A stretch of 34,980 nucleotides of DNA from assembly GCA_021774265.1 (NCBI GenBank), contig JAJFJG010000115.1, forward strand, positions 1 to 34,980, given 5' to 3'. Shown piece by piece: positions 9,775 to 20,243 of this stretch; within the stretch, counting starts at the first letter, position 1, and each line of letters begins with the position of its first letter. This DNA comes from Nitrosomonas sp. GTDB taxonomy: Bacteria; Pseudomonadota; Gammaproteobacteria; Burkholderiales; Nitrosomonadaceae. The notes beneath the pieces are model-generated. The model made no database searches. It had not been told where the DNA came from and saw only the letters and a program-made list of their open reading frames with translations. Made by a program: the position numbers and the translations under genes.

Positions 9775-10617
9775 TTAAATAGAATAAACACCGGATTCAT
9801 GCATGATCAACAACACTGGAATAGCGCTACTAATCAACGTCAGTATGAAAAACATAACAGTTTGCCAGCGCAAAGACCAGTTTTCAGGTAACGGTATCTG
9901 CGCGACCAGGGGAATAAGCAAAAATAAGGGTAAACAATACCATGGTAGCTTAGCGAGAATCATGGCTGCTGGAGCTATCAAGCCACACAAAACAGATAAT
10001 GGCAACGTGAACGTTCGGCCACTTGGTAGCAATCGGTTACTAACAAACTGCAGTAATAGATAAGCGGCACCCGCCATAGCGATAGCTATCCCAAATTGAC
10101 CGAGTAGCGCCGAGGCACTGAGCAATGCTGACACACCAATACTCGCCCCTAAGCCCATCGCTGAAGAAGCGGCATGAACTGACGTAGACGTGAGACGATC
10201 AAGCAACAAAGACAGACACGCAATGTATGCCACTAGGCCTGAACCATAGACAACAATATCGCTCCAATCTTTTCTCTCAAGAACTGACCAAAAAACCCAA
10301 AGTACGACACTCGCACATGCAATAGCAATGAAACAACGCATCAAGCGAACATGGCTTGACACAAGATCGAACAGTGGCGCTAAAATAGCCGCAACTAAAC
10401 CAGCTAAAATAATTTTCTTGATTATCGTTAATGAATCAAAATTAAAATCAGAAATTAAATATACCGTCGCACAAAATGCGGCGATTACTGCAAGTCCCGA
10501 CAACCACATATAACTCAGTAATTTTGCAACAATCAGCGCAGCAAGAAAAGACGCGGCACCAGCCTGTATTATTGGATTATCCATCCATTCGAGAACAACA
10601 TTTAACCATTCTTGCAA
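9775..10617 (-). CDS. Polytopic membrane protein of unknown function
   Basis: 280 aa, many hydrophobic segments; directly upstream of the yceI-like gene; no family recognised. Confidence 0.7.
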   Translation of the reverse strand: MQEWLNVVLEWMDNPIIQAGAASFLAALIVAKLLSYMWLSGLAVIAAFCATVYLISDFNFDSLTIIKKIILAGLVAAILAPLFDLVSSHVRLMRCFIAIACASVVLWVFWSVLERKDWSDIVVYGSGLVAYIACLSLLLDRLTSTSVHAASSAMGLGASIGVSALLSASALLGQFGIAIAMAGAAYLLLQFVSNRLLPSGRTFTLPLSVLCGLIAPAAMILAKLPWYCLPLFLLIPLVAQIPLPENWSLRWQTVMFFILTLISSAIPVLLIMHESGVYSI

Positions 10618-10844
10618 AACTCAACTCCTCGACGTTTTTATAAGAAATTTGAGAAAACCATACTTTACGCTTGTTACGCGACAATGACCTCAATATGCGT
10701 TATCCCGACTAATTGATAATGCTATACTCTACTCTTAAATTGTATAGCTTATGATTTATAGAAAATATAACATTGTTGAAATTTATCAATTCATCAAGAT
10801 AGTCTATAAAATATTAAGAATCACTTCTGACTTTATCAAAACTC

Positions 10845-11432
10845 ATGTTGACAACCATTGCTATTGCACCGATCAATCACGTTATCCAGGGAGAGAGCTG
10901 GGCGTGTAGACGTTTACAGAATTACGCGGGCATAATCGTACGCATTTACGTGCTTCCATTGATAGATTTCACCTTTATGATTCAAAATGATGGAAAAATC
11001 ACGACAATGCCAAATGGCACAACAACAGATGTTTCTATTTCACTGTCAGCGAGTACGCTGCCATTTTTATTATCTTCTAATAGTGATGCCGTTTACAACA
11101 ATATAAAAACTTCAGGTAATGATGCTGTTGCAAAGGAATTGATAAATATTGGTAAACATTTACACTGGGATATCGCGCAAGATCTCAGTAAAATCATAGG
11201 AGACATTCCTGCAAACCGTATTGTCCACGCAGGCAATACACTACTCGAATGGCATACAAAGAACATTCAAAATTTTTCAGAAACATTGGCTGAATATTAC
11301 CTAGAAGAGCAACCTGTATTAACAAAAAAATTAACTATAAACCATTTTGTAGCAGAAGTAGATCAACTGCTTAAAGATACAAATAGATTAGAACAACGAA
11401 CCAACAATCTCGCAAGTCACATGCCTCGATAA
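10845..11432 (+). CDS. ubiJ: SCP2-domain ubiquinone biosynthesis accessory factor, UbiJ-like
   Basis: N-terminal NHVIQGESWACRRLQNYAG / small-domain pattern and C-terminal coiled region as in UbiJ; immediately upstream of ubiB. Confidence 0.75.
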   Translation: MLTTIAIAPINHVIQGESWACRRLQNYAGIIVRIYVLPLIDFTFMIQNDGKITTMPNGTTTDVSISLSASTLPFLLSSNSDAVYNNIKTSGNDAVAKELINIGKHLHWDIAQDLSKIIGDIPANRIVHAGNTLLEWHTKNIQNFSETLAEYYLEEQPVLTKKLTINHFVAEVDQLLKDTNRLEQRTNNLASHMPR

Positions 11433-11563
11433 ATGTGTAAAACACAGATTCACTATACAATTAGTTAACAAAACGCCTTGCGATGATGAACGATAGATCT
11501 TCATTTACAAACAAATTCATCTACAATACTCACTTCATTTCCAAGCTATCATTCACATAATAC

Positions 11564-13078
11564 ATGCGTTTTTTTCGTCTTCTAAAAATAATTTCAATTG
11601 CTTTCCGTTTTGGGCTGGATGATTTTGTCCTGAGTCACAGCAGGTTACGCATGTTACGTACGTTAGTAAAATCACTAACATTTTGGCGCAAACTCCATCA
11701 ACCACGTGGCGAACGTTTACGTTTAGCACTAGAAGCATTAGGTCCAATTTTTGTTAAATTTGGTCAGATGCTTTCAACACGGCGCGACCTTTTGCCAATG
11801 GATGTTGCAGACGAACTGGCAAAATTACAAGATCAAGTTCCACCGTTTGCCTCTAATCTGGCTATTGCTGAGTTAGAAAAAGTCTACGGTAAGCCAGTTA
11901 ATGAAGTATTCTTTGAATTTGATATACAGCCCACTGCCAGTGCTTCTGTTGCCCAAGTACATTTTGCTATATTACAAGACGGAAAAGAAGTTGCTGTTAA
12001 GATACTTCGTCCTGGCATTGCCCCCGTTATCACCCATGACATTGCATTAATGGATACAGGCGCATGGCTTGCTGAAGCATTATGGTCAGATGGTAAGCGC
12101 CTAAAACTTCGAGAAGTGGTCTGTGAGTTTGCTCGAAACCTTGATGACGAACTTGATCTCATACGGGAAGCATCTAACTGTAGCCAGCTACGGCGCAACT
12201 TTCTCGATTCAACATTGCTCTTTGTCCCTGAAGTCTACTGGGATTATTGTCATTCTAGTGTGATGGTCATGGAGCGTGTTCATGGCATACCCATTAGTCA
12301 CACCGAAGAATTACGTGAACAAGGTGTTGATATCCCTCTCTTAGCACGTATGGGCGTTGAAATCTTCTTTACTCAAGTATTTCGTGATGGTTATTTTCAT
12401 GCGGACATGCACCCTGGCAATATTTTTGTTGGCGAAGATAGCCAATATATTGCGGTTGATTTTGGCATCATGGGTACACTTAGCGATGAAGATAAAAACT
12501 ATTTAGCACAAAATTTTCTAGCGTTCTTTCGGCGTGATTATCGCGGTGTCGCACAAGCACACGTAGAAGCAGGTTGGGCGCCAATAGACACTCGTGTTGA
12601 TGATTTTGAAGCGGCCATTCGTGCCGTATGCGAGCCTATTTTTGATAAGCCGCTCAAAGAAATTTCTTTTGGACGCGTTTTATTGCGTTTATTTCAGGCG
12701 TCGCGCCAATTTAATGTAGAGATTCAGCCGCAATTGGTCTTACTGCAAAAAACCTTGTTGAATATTGAAGGACTAGGCCGTGACCTTAATCCTGATCTTG
12801 ACCTATGGAAAACTGCCAAACCATTCTTAGAAACATGGATGTCAGAGCAAATTGGTTTTCGTGGCTTCACCAGCCGCATGGAAAAAGAAGTCCCCAATTG
12901 GGCGATGATTTTTCCACAATTCCCCCGTTTAATTCATCAGTCACTCGCTAATAATCGTGCACATGAATTAGAAAAACGCATGATTGATTTGCTGGCGGAA
13001 GAAAAACGACAAAGTCGTTGGTTGACTATGATCGCTATTTTACTGGCCGCATTTCTGCTCTGGCAAGTTTTACAATAA
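11564..13078 (+). CDS. ubiB: Atypical kinase/ATPase UbiB (ubiquinone biosynthesis)
   Basis: KxGQ motif ([16 protein letters not shown]), [34 protein letters not shown]-terminal TM segment. Confidence 0.95.
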   Translation: MRFFRLLKIISIAFRFGLDDFVLSHSRLRMLRTLVKSLTFWRKLHQPRGERLRLALEALGPIFVKFGQMLSTRRDLLPMDVADELAKLQDQVPPFASNLAIAELEKVYGKPVNEVFFEFDIQPTASASVAQVHFAILQDGKEVAVKILRPGIAPVITHDIALMDTGAWLAEALWSDGKRLKLREVVCEFARNLDDELDLIREASNCSQLRRNFLDSTLLFVPEVYWDYCHSSVMVMERVHGIPISHTEELREQGVDIPLLARMGVEIFFTQVFRDGYFHADMHPGNIFVGEDSQYIAVDFGIMGTLSDEDKNYLAQNFLAFFRRDYRGVAQAHVEAGWAPIDTRVDDFEAAIRAVCEPIFDKPLKEISFGRVLLRLFQASRQFNVEIQPQLVLLQKTLLNIEGLGRDLNPDLDLWKTAKPFLETWMSEQIGFRGFTSRMEKEVPNWAMIFPQFPRLIHQSLANNRAHELEKRMIDLLAEEKRQSRWLTMIAILLAAFLLWQVLQ

Positions 13079-13106
13079 TCCTACAAATACTGCGACTAGG
13101 GTTGGG

Positions 13107-14621
13107 CTAGTTTCCATCAGTCCTATCTGTTACCATATGCGCCCTTTCAAGGGGCAATGTTTCGCCCTGAAAAAACCTTTTGTCATGCATGTTCCATAAA
13201 ATCATTAATGGAATACCAAATAATAACGTCACGACACCAATAAAAAAAACAGCGCCCATACCTGCGATCGATCCACTTGAGCCATAATCTGGGTCTAACA
13301 TATTCCATGCTTGCAGGATACAAACCCCAACCAAAATGACAGCAGCGATAGCAGGAAAAATCACTTGCGATAACGCTGTCTGCCAATGATTAAATGCGGT
13401 TCGATGAAAATAAAAAACACAAGATAACGACGCAACAATGTAATAAGTACAAACCGCAATACTAACACCATGGATGGTATCTTCAATAATTGATTCACTC
13501 AACAAACTCAATGTTGTATAGATTATCATCGTCATGAGGCCGATTGTCCATGTAGTGAACTTTGGCGTCTGTGTTACTTCATTAACTGAAGCAAATCGCT
13601 GCGGAATCGCCCGGTAAGTTGCCATTGCTAAGGCAACACGTGCCGAGGGCATAATCGTCGACATTGTTGACGAGAAAGCAGAGACACAGATAACCAATGC
13701 CGCAACTAACGCACCTTTAGTTCCGATTATTCCGGTAGCTAGCACGGTAATGCTGGAATCAATATTGCCCTCATGCGTTAAACTTGACTCATGATCTACG
13801 TCAATACCAGCATATGCCAATGCTAATGTGGAAAAACTCACATATGTGATTACAGTGATCATCATCGCGATGACACCACTACAGCCTGCCTGCTCTGAAT
13901 TACCGTCTACCTCTTCAGACATTGTCAATGACGCATCAAATCCCCAAAAAATGAACAATGCAATAAGAAAGCCGCTGAGAAATGTGTCAAAAGAAGAAAT
14001 AGCAAACGGATTAAACCATTCCCATGAAAATGGCTCAGCAGTACTGACTGTATTTCCTTGTATAATATAAGCAAACAGCATCAAGGCGAATAGGATAAGC
14101 ACGCTAAATTGCGCAGCGGTCAAAATTAAAGTTGTGCGTGAAGATTCTTTAGCGCCGAGTGCTGTAAGATAGGTTGTGGTAATGATAAAAATAACCGCTA
14201 CCCCAACTTGGAACCAAGCAGACACTTCATACAAACCAAACACAATTGCCGCTGAATTAACGGTAATTTGAGTAGCCGCTACACCGGCCAATACACATGC
14301 CAATAAAAATGCCCAACCACCAAACCAACCTACACGCGGTCCTATCGCTTTACTTCCCCAAGTAAAAATAGTACCTGCATCAGGTGCTGAAGTTGTAAGG
14401 TGCTTATAAGACAATGCAACAAAATACATCGGAATAACAGAAAGAATAAATATAACCGGCAATTGATAACCACTCCCAGAAGCACCATAACCCAACGCGC
14501 CAGCTAAAGAATAAGCCGGAGCAGTCGCCGCCAAACTAATGGTAATCGCTGCCCACTTTGAAACGGACCCTTTTCTTAGACCTTTTTCTTTTAATCCGTG
14601 CATGATTGTTTCTTCGTGCAT
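13107..14621 (-). CDS. APC superfamily amino acid permease
   Basis: About 12 TM segments; SLAATAPAYSLAGALG, FWGFDASLTMSEEV; APC family pattern. Confidence 0.85.
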   Translation of the reverse strand: MHEETIMHGLKEKGLRKGSVSKWAAITISLAATAPAYSLAGALGYGASGSGYQLPVIFILSVIPMYFVALSYKHLTTSAPDAGTIFTWGSKAIGPRVGWFGGWAFLLACVLAGVAATQITVNSAAIVFGLYEVSAWFQVGVAVIFIITTTYLTALGAKESSRTTLILTAAQFSVLILFALMLFAYIIQGNTVSTAEPFSWEWFNPFAISSFDTFLSGFLIALFIFWGFDASLTMSEEVDGNSEQAGCSGVIAMMITVITYVSFSTLALAYAGIDVDHESSLTHEGNIDSSITVLATGIIGTKGALVAALVICVSAFSSTMSTIMPSARVALAMATYRAIPQRFASVNEVTQTPKFTTWTIGLMTMIIYTTLSLLSESIIEDTIHGVSIAVCTYYIVASLSCVFYFHRTAFNHWQTALSQVIFPAIAAVILVGVCILQAWNMLDPDYGSSGSIAGMGAVFFIGVVTLLFGIPLMILWNMHDKRFFQGETLPLERAHMVTDRTDGN

Positions 14622-14636
14622 TTTTCTCCTTGCCTC

Positions 14637-14861
14637 CTAAACAGTAAAATCACAAGATATTAGTCCAAAGTGCAATACATCTAATTTGCACGTTAGCAAG
14701 ACATTTTCAACCAGATGACGCCATTTGTAGAGTTCCTCACCATATTTACCTTGTGTCTTTCGATTTTTCTTTAGCAGAAACATCGCCTTCATGTCATTAT
14801 CTGCAGCCTGCTCAAAGATGTAATGATCAATTAAAACCGAACATTTTTTTAAGCAATCTTC
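14637..14861 (-). pseudogene. Decayed fragment of an IS5-family transposase
   Basis: 75-codon open frame without a start reads ...VLIDHYIFEQAADNDMKAMFLLKKNRKTQGKYGEELYKWRHLVENVLLT...; the KKNRKTQ..Y..ELYK.RHLVENV block matches the C-terminal DDE region of IS5-family transposases. Missing from the ORF track. Confidence 0.65.
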
Positions 14862-15418
14862 CTAAAAGAGAACGTTCAACTTCCAAAGATTATTGGTAAC
14901 CTAGTTTTTAATCTGCACACAAATGTATCAGCTTCATTTCTTCTTAATTCTATATAAACATTAAAACGACAGCCGATCGACTTTGCTTTGGCATAACCTC
15001 AAGCATTCCAGTTTAGTTAATAGTATCGCGATAGTAACGCACTTAATAATATTCAAAGTCACTAGTGCTCACTTCAGGGAGACTAAAAATCCAGGGAAAT
15101 TTTGTTCGACGAAATTAAATAACTTATTACTATTCACTAAAAAGCTATCGGCATATAATGTTATTAAAATTAACTGCATAAACAATCATTTAATTTCCGC
15201 AAGTTAACAAAAAATGCTCAACAAAAATGACGTCAGGCATTGTATAGGAAGCTTAACCACCTCAAACCTGTAAATTTAATTTCAGCAGTAAACAATTTGC
15301 CATTTTCAGACAGTATAATCTAGACGGTTTCTTTAGCTGACTCCTACCATTCGCTTGTTAATTAGACTCCGTTTAATTTTCTTCTTAACCCGCGACCTTA
15401 TAAAACTATCCTAGCTTG

Positions 15419-16576
15419 ATGCATTCATTACCTTATTGGCGTTTATCCGGTTTTTACTTTTTTCATTTTGCGGTACTTGGTGCCTACGCGCCTTATTGGA
15501 GTTTGTACCTCCAGTCACTTTCTTTCAGCGCTTTGCAAATTGGCATTTTAATGTCGTTGTTATTAGTAACACGTATTTTTGCGCCAGCAGCATGGGGATG
15601 GTTGGCTGATCACACCGGTCGGCGCGTAATGGTTGTGCAACTTGCCGCATTAAGCGGGCTTGTTTGTTTTTGTGGCTTTTTCTTTGGGGAATCCTTTGCC
15701 TGGATTTTCATGGTTATGTTGCTAATGAGTTTTTGTTGGAGCGCTTCATTACCCCTGATAGAAGCTATTACTTTGACTCATCTTGGTGATAACACAACTA
15801 AATATGGGCGCATCCGTTCTTGGGGTTCAGTCGGATTCATTTTAGCGGTAGTGGGAATGGGTTATCTACTGGATGTAGTGGATATTACTTGGCTACTTTG
15901 GGTGGTACTGGCCTTTAAACTGGGAATTGTGATTTTTTCCCACCATATCCCTGAAACAGAAGTTGTTGGGAATAGTATTGATCAGGACTCAATACAACAA
16001 ATTTGCAAACGCCCCGAAGTGATTGCTTTTCTTTTATCCAGTTTATTAATGATATTTGCACATGGTGCTTACTATACATTCTTCTCTATTTATCTAGTGG
16101 AGAATGGTTATGACAAAGGATTTATTGGCTGGTTATGGGCCATTGGCGTTATTTGTGAAATTGGCGTATTTTTTCTCATGCCATGGATGATGCAACGATT
16201 CAGTTTAAAAATAATTTTAATTTTTAGTTTTACTTGCGCCATTTTGCGTTTTCTGATGATTGGCTGGGGCGTTGAATGGCTATTAATTATACTACTGGCT
16301 CAAGTATTACACGCAGCAACTTATGGCACTCATCATATTGCTGCCTTGATGGTGACACACCGTTACTTTCACGGCCGTAACCAGGCAAAAGGGCAAGCAA
16401 TATATACCAGTGTAGCGTTTGGAATCGGCGGCACAATAGGCGCAATATGCAGTGGTTATACCTGGGGTAGGATGGGTGCTGAAATAACGTACACGATGAG
16501 CGCTGTATCTGCTTTACTAGGAATGATACTCGTCATCTGGAAGATGAAAGCTCTGAATAGTACCGATAAAATATAA
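15419..16576 (+). CDS. MFS transporter (MFS_1-like)
   Basis: 12-TM hydrophobic profile; AAWGWLADHTGRR loop 2-3 motif, RIRSWGSVGFI. Confidence 0.88.
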   Translation: MHSLPYWRLSGFYFFHFAVLGAYAPYWSLYLQSLSFSALQIGILMSLLLVTRIFAPAAWGWLADHTGRRVMVVQLAALSGLVCFCGFFFGESFAWIFMVMLLMSFCWSASLPLIEAITLTHLGDNTTKYGRIRSWGSVGFILAVVGMGYLLDVVDITWLLWVVLAFKLGIVIFSHHIPETEVVGNSIDQDSIQQICKRPEVIAFLLSSLLMIFAHGAYYTFFSIYLVENGYDKGFIGWLWAIGVICEIGVFFLMPWMMQRFSLKIILIFSFTCAILRFLMIGWGVEWLLIILLAQVLHAATYGTHHIAALMVTHRYFHGRNQAKGQAIYTSVAFGIGGTIGAICSGYTWGRMGAEITYTMSAVSALLGMILVIWKMKALNSTDKI

Positions 16577-16605
16577 ACGCTAGACTTTGTTGAGAAGCAC
16601 AAATA

Positions 16606-17208
16606 TTACGCAATTATTTGTTTCATGCTTTGAACCAGTTTAGCCAGTGCCTTACCGCGATGACTAATGGTATTCTTTGTCTCCGCAGAAAGTTCTGCAG
16701 CCGTTTTACCTAGCTCGGGCAGAAAAAAATATGGGTCATATCCAAAGCCCTCCTCCCCATTAGGCTGCAAAATTATTTCGCCATGCCAAACGCCATCGGC
16801 AATAATCGGTTGCGGGTCTTCAGGATGTCTTACCAATACGACAACGCAATAATAGTAAGCGCTTTTGTCAGTTTCATCTTTCAATGTTTCAATTAATTTT
16901 TGGTTATTACGCGCATCTGACCTAGGTTTCCCAGCATAACGCGCCGACTGAACGCCTGGATTACCATTCAACACATTAACGCAGATACCGGAGTCATCAG
17001 CCAGCGCAGGCAACCCTGTATGCTGGCTTGCATGTCGAGCTTTAACTAGCGCATTTTCAACAAAAGTACAGAAAGGTTCATTAACTTCAGACACATTGAA
17101 TGATGATTGTGGCAACACCTCAATTGCCATCGGCGACAACAAAGCATTGACCTCTCTTAGTTTTCCTTTATTTTCACTGGCAACAACTAATTTATTCAAT
17201 ATAATCAT
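16606..17208 (-). CDS. rdgB: XTP/dITP diphosphatase (RdgB/HAM1)
   Basis: ASENKGKLREVNALL, ADDSGICV, GVQSARYAG, EGFGYDPYFF, SHRGKAL motifs. Confidence 0.95.
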   Translation of the reverse strand: MIILNKLVVASENKGKLREVNALLSPMAIEVLPQSSFNVSEVNEPFCTFVENALVKARHASQHTGLPALADDSGICVNVLNGNPGVQSARYAGKPRSDARNNQKLIETLKDETDKSAYYYCVVVLVRHPEDPQPIIADGVWHGEIILQPNGEEGFGYDPYFFLPELGKTAAELSAETKNTISHRGKALAKLVQSMKQIIA

Positions 17209-17930
17209 TATGATGCTAATGCATATTTTTGCTTTTCAATTAATGTTTGTATTCCTTGTTGGGCAAAATCCAACAGCTTATCGAGTTCCTGGCGACTAAA
17301 TGTTTCACCTTCTGCTGTACCTTGCACTTCCACCACCCCCATCTTTCCGGTCATCACAACATTCATATCAGTATCGCAAGAAGAGTCTTCGACATAATCT
17401 AGATCAAGTAATGGCTTGCCGTTTGAAATGCCCACTGAAATTGCGGCAATATGATCAAGTATCGGTGACGCTTCAATTAATTGTTTATTCAGTAATTTAT
17501 CAATCGCATCATGTAATGCAACAAATGCGCCCGTAATACTGGCTGTGCGTGTTCCACCATCGGCTTGAATGACATCACAGTCTATTTGAATGGTGCGTTC
17601 GCCCAGTTTTTTCAGATCTACAATCGAACGTAATGCGCGACCAATTAAACGTTGAATCTCCATTGTGCGACCAGATTGTTTACCACGCGCTGCTTCGCGC
17701 TGCATCCTCTCGTTGGTTGAAGCAGGTAACATGCCATATTCCGCTGTCAACCAACCCTGCCCTTTTCCTTTAAGGAAATATGGTACTTTATCACTGACAC
17801 TAGCTGTGCAAATAACTTTAGTCTCGCCAAACTCGATCAATACTGCACCATCGGCATGTTTAATGTAATGTCGGGTTATTTTTACTGGCCGAATTTGGTC
17901 AGAATTACGATTATCATGCCGCATGGTCAT
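17208..17930 (-). CDS. rph: Ribonuclease PH
   Basis: [51 protein letters not shown]. Confidence 0.96.
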   Translation of the reverse strand: MTMRHDNRNSDQIRPVKITRHYIKHADGAVLIEFGETKVICTASVSDKVPYFLKGKGQGWLTAEYGMLPASTNERMQREAARGKQSGRTMEIQRLIGRALRSIVDLKKLGERTIQIDCDVIQADGGTRTASITGAFVALHDAIDKLLNKQLIEASPILDHIAAISVGISNGKPLLDLDYVEDSSCDTDMNVVMTGKMGVVEVQGTAEGETFSRQELDKLLDFAQQGIQTLIEKQKYALAS

Positions 17931-17970
17931 TATTTACCTTTATTGTTAATTTAAAGAAATTTACGATTAA

Positions 17971-18774
17971 TTAAGAAAACTTATAATCTGGTTTCGGTGG
18001 TGTATTAGCAGACACGGTCAGCACTTCATGACCATCTTCAGTGACCAATATCGTGTGTTCCCATTGCGCAGACAAGCTATTATCCTTGGTCGTCACTGTC
18101 CAACCATCGGGCAAGTGCCGTATAGCTGCTTTACCCGCATTAATCATAGGCTCAACCGTAAAAATCATACCAGCTTCAAGCTTTAAACCCGTACCCGCAC
18201 GGCCATAATGAACAACTTGTGGATCCTCATGGAATTTTGCCCCGATGCCATGCCCACAAAACTCTCTCACAACGCTATATCCAACTCCTTCGGCGAGTAT
18301 CTGAATCGCATGGCCAATATCACCTAAGCGTTTACCCGGCGCTATTTCATCAATGCCACGCCACATGGCTTCAAAGGTTAACTCACAAAGCCGCCTAGAT
18401 TGAATGGATGGTTCGCCAACATAAAACATTCGGCTGGTATCACCATGATAGCCATCACTAATGACGGTGATGTCTAAATTAACAATATCTCCATTTTTAA
18501 GAACCTTATCGCCCGGGATACCATGACAAATTTGCTTATTAACCGAGGTACAAATTGATTTTGGAAATGGCGAGTGTCCTGCCGGTGCATAATTAAGTGG
18601 TGCGGGGATTGTCTTCTGCACATCAACCATATAGTTATGGCATAACGAATCAAGCTCACCCGTCGTCACTCCAGCCTTAACAAAAGGCGTAATATAATCC
18701 AAGACTTCAGCTGCTAACCGGCCGGCCACACGCATTTTTATAATTTCTTCAGGTGTTTTTATTGTAACTTTCAT
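17971..18774 (-). CDS. map: Methionine aminopeptidase type I
   Basis: SICTSVNKQICHGIP, NLDITVISDGYHGDTSRMF, CGHGIGAKFHEDPQVVHYG, GMIFTVEPMIN. Confidence 0.96.
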   Translation of the reverse strand: MKVTIKTPEEIIKMRVAGRLAAEVLDYITPFVKAGVTTGELDSLCHNYMVDVQKTIPAPLNYAPAGHSPFPKSICTSVNKQICHGIPGDKVLKNGDIVNLDITVISDGYHGDTSRMFYVGEPSIQSRRLCELTFEAMWRGIDEIAPGKRLGDIGHAIQILAEGVGYSVVREFCGHGIGAKFHEDPQVVHYGRAGTGLKLEAGMIFTVEPMINAGKAAIRHLPDGWTVTTKDNSLSAQWEHTILVTEDGHEVLTVSANTPPKPDYKFS

Positions 18775-18802
18775 AATATATTTTGATTAAAACCATAAAT
18801 TC

Positions 18803-19396
18803 TTAAACACGTTCACATTTTGTTACTTTTAATTCACTGTTAGTAAACTGATGCGACAATATTTTTATTTTTTCTTCTATATGTGCTGTAGGCTCACGTA
18901 TAACATATTTCACTTGTTTCAAATTACGCTCAGCAATGATAACTGAAGCTAGTCCTTTATCTTCCAGCTTAAATAAAAGATTTTGTGCCGCACTGAGATC
19001 GCGTAATACAGCAATTGATATGGCATTAAGCCATTGACTGTCTTTTTGTACTAAAAAACTCTCAACACCCAATTCCATAAGTTGATCAATTTTCTCTTGT
19101 GCTTCAAGCATCGTTTTTAATGGTGGAATATAAACCCAATGTATCACCACATCATCCATTACAACCTCTGACAACTGATCACCCAACTCTAACTCAGCGA
19201 TCGCCGTTTCTGCCTGCAATAAATCAGTACCAACAAAACCGCCCCATTCTATACAATGCACACAGGATGGCAACAATTTGATTTTCTCTGGATTCAGTAA
19301 AGGCATCGTATCTATATTTGTATTCTCGTCAGAGGGCGATTGAATAACAAAAAAAAATAGGTTAACAATCAATAGTAAAATAAAAAATAGCTTCAT
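18803..19396 (-). CDS. Membrane-anchored protein with possible SPOR-like domain
   Basis: N-terminal TM helix (FFILLLIVNLFFFVI) then HWVYIPPLKTMLEAQEKIDQLMELGVESFLVQ..., resembling a SPOR-like fold in pattern only. Confidence 0.6.
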   Translation of the reverse strand: MKLFFILLLIVNLFFFVIQSPSDENTNIDTMPLLNPEKIKLLPSCVHCIEWGGFVGTDLLQAETAIAELELGDQLSEVVMDDVVIHWVYIPPLKTMLEAQEKIDQLMELGVESFLVQKDSQWLNAISIAVLRDLSAAQNLLFKLEDKGLASVIIAERNLKQVKYVIREPTAHIEEKIKILSHQFTNSELKVTKCERV

Positions 19397-19527
19397 AAAA
19401 AAATAAAATTTTTAAATACCATGCTTTATAGATGGTTTAATTCTTGTGAATAATCAGCTGCCTTGTTAAAATACAGCGTTCACCCTACCAACACCAAATA
19501 ATTTTTGGAAGCCTTTTATAGAATGGA

Positions 19528-20175
19528 ATGCAGAAAATGAATAAAATTATGAACATGACAATGGTGTTTGCACTTGCTTTGTCTACCCATGCCTTAGCTG
19601 AAAACACAACCGCTAATGTTGCAAATGGTCAAGAAATTGCAGCCGGGGTATGTGCAGGTTGTCATAGCGCCGATGGCAATAGCATCATCCCAGTTAACCC
19701 AATTCTAGCTGGACAACACATAGAGTATATCACTAAGCAGCTGATTGAATTCAAAATTCCTGACGAAGAAACACCTGCCATACGTAACAGCCCTGTTATG
19801 TCCGCTATGGTTGCCGCGCTTTCTTTTGACGACATGAAAGACCTTGCTGCATTCTATTCACAACAAACCCCAAATGCTGGCATTAGCACGGAAACCGATG
19901 AAGAAGTACTTAATATCGGCAAGATAATTTACCATGGTGGCAACATAGAAAATGAAGTTCCAGCGTGCGCTAGTTGTCATTCACCTGATGGCGCAGGCAT
20001 TCCGCCTCATTATCCGCGGCTTGCAGGGCAACATGCCGACTACACATTTGCTCAATTAAATGCGTTCAATGATGAAACGCGTACAAATGACAATAGAGTG
20101 ATGAAACAAGTAATACTTCGCATGAGTCCAAGGGAAAAAAAAGCGGTTTCTGAATATATTTCAGGGCTAAAATAA
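19528..20175 (+). CDS. Diheme cytochrome c (c4 type)
   Basis: Signal peptide and two CXXCH motifs: CAGCHSADGNS and CASCHSPDGAG, each followed by a PxLAGQH motif. Confidence 0.93.
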   Translation: MQKMNKIMNMTMVFALALSTHALAENTTANVANGQEIAAGVCAGCHSADGNSIIPVNPILAGQHIEYITKQLIEFKIPDEETPAIRNSPVMSAMVAALSFDDMKDLAAFYSQQTPNAGISTETDEEVLNIGKIIYHGGNIENEVPACASCHSPDGAGIPPHYPRLAGQHADYTFAQLNAFNDETRTNDNRVMKQVILRMSPREKKAVSEYISGLK

Positions 20176-20196
20176 TATCATTTTAGATTCGAAATT

Positions 20197-20226
20197 AAAA
20201 AGGCGGCTGTTAGCCGCCTTTTTTTA
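20197..20226 (+). terminator. Intrinsic terminator after cytochrome c gene
   Basis: AAAAAGGCGGCT-GTT-AGCCGCCTTTTTTT; strong GC stem with T tract; could serve convergent hemL too. Confidence 0.9.
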
Positions 20227-20243
20227 TTGTCACAACCCAATCA

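Noticed and set aside
14983-15207. 74-aa ORF in the gap upstream of the MFS gene
   Set aside because: No RBS or family resemblance; composition like random AT-rich DNA.
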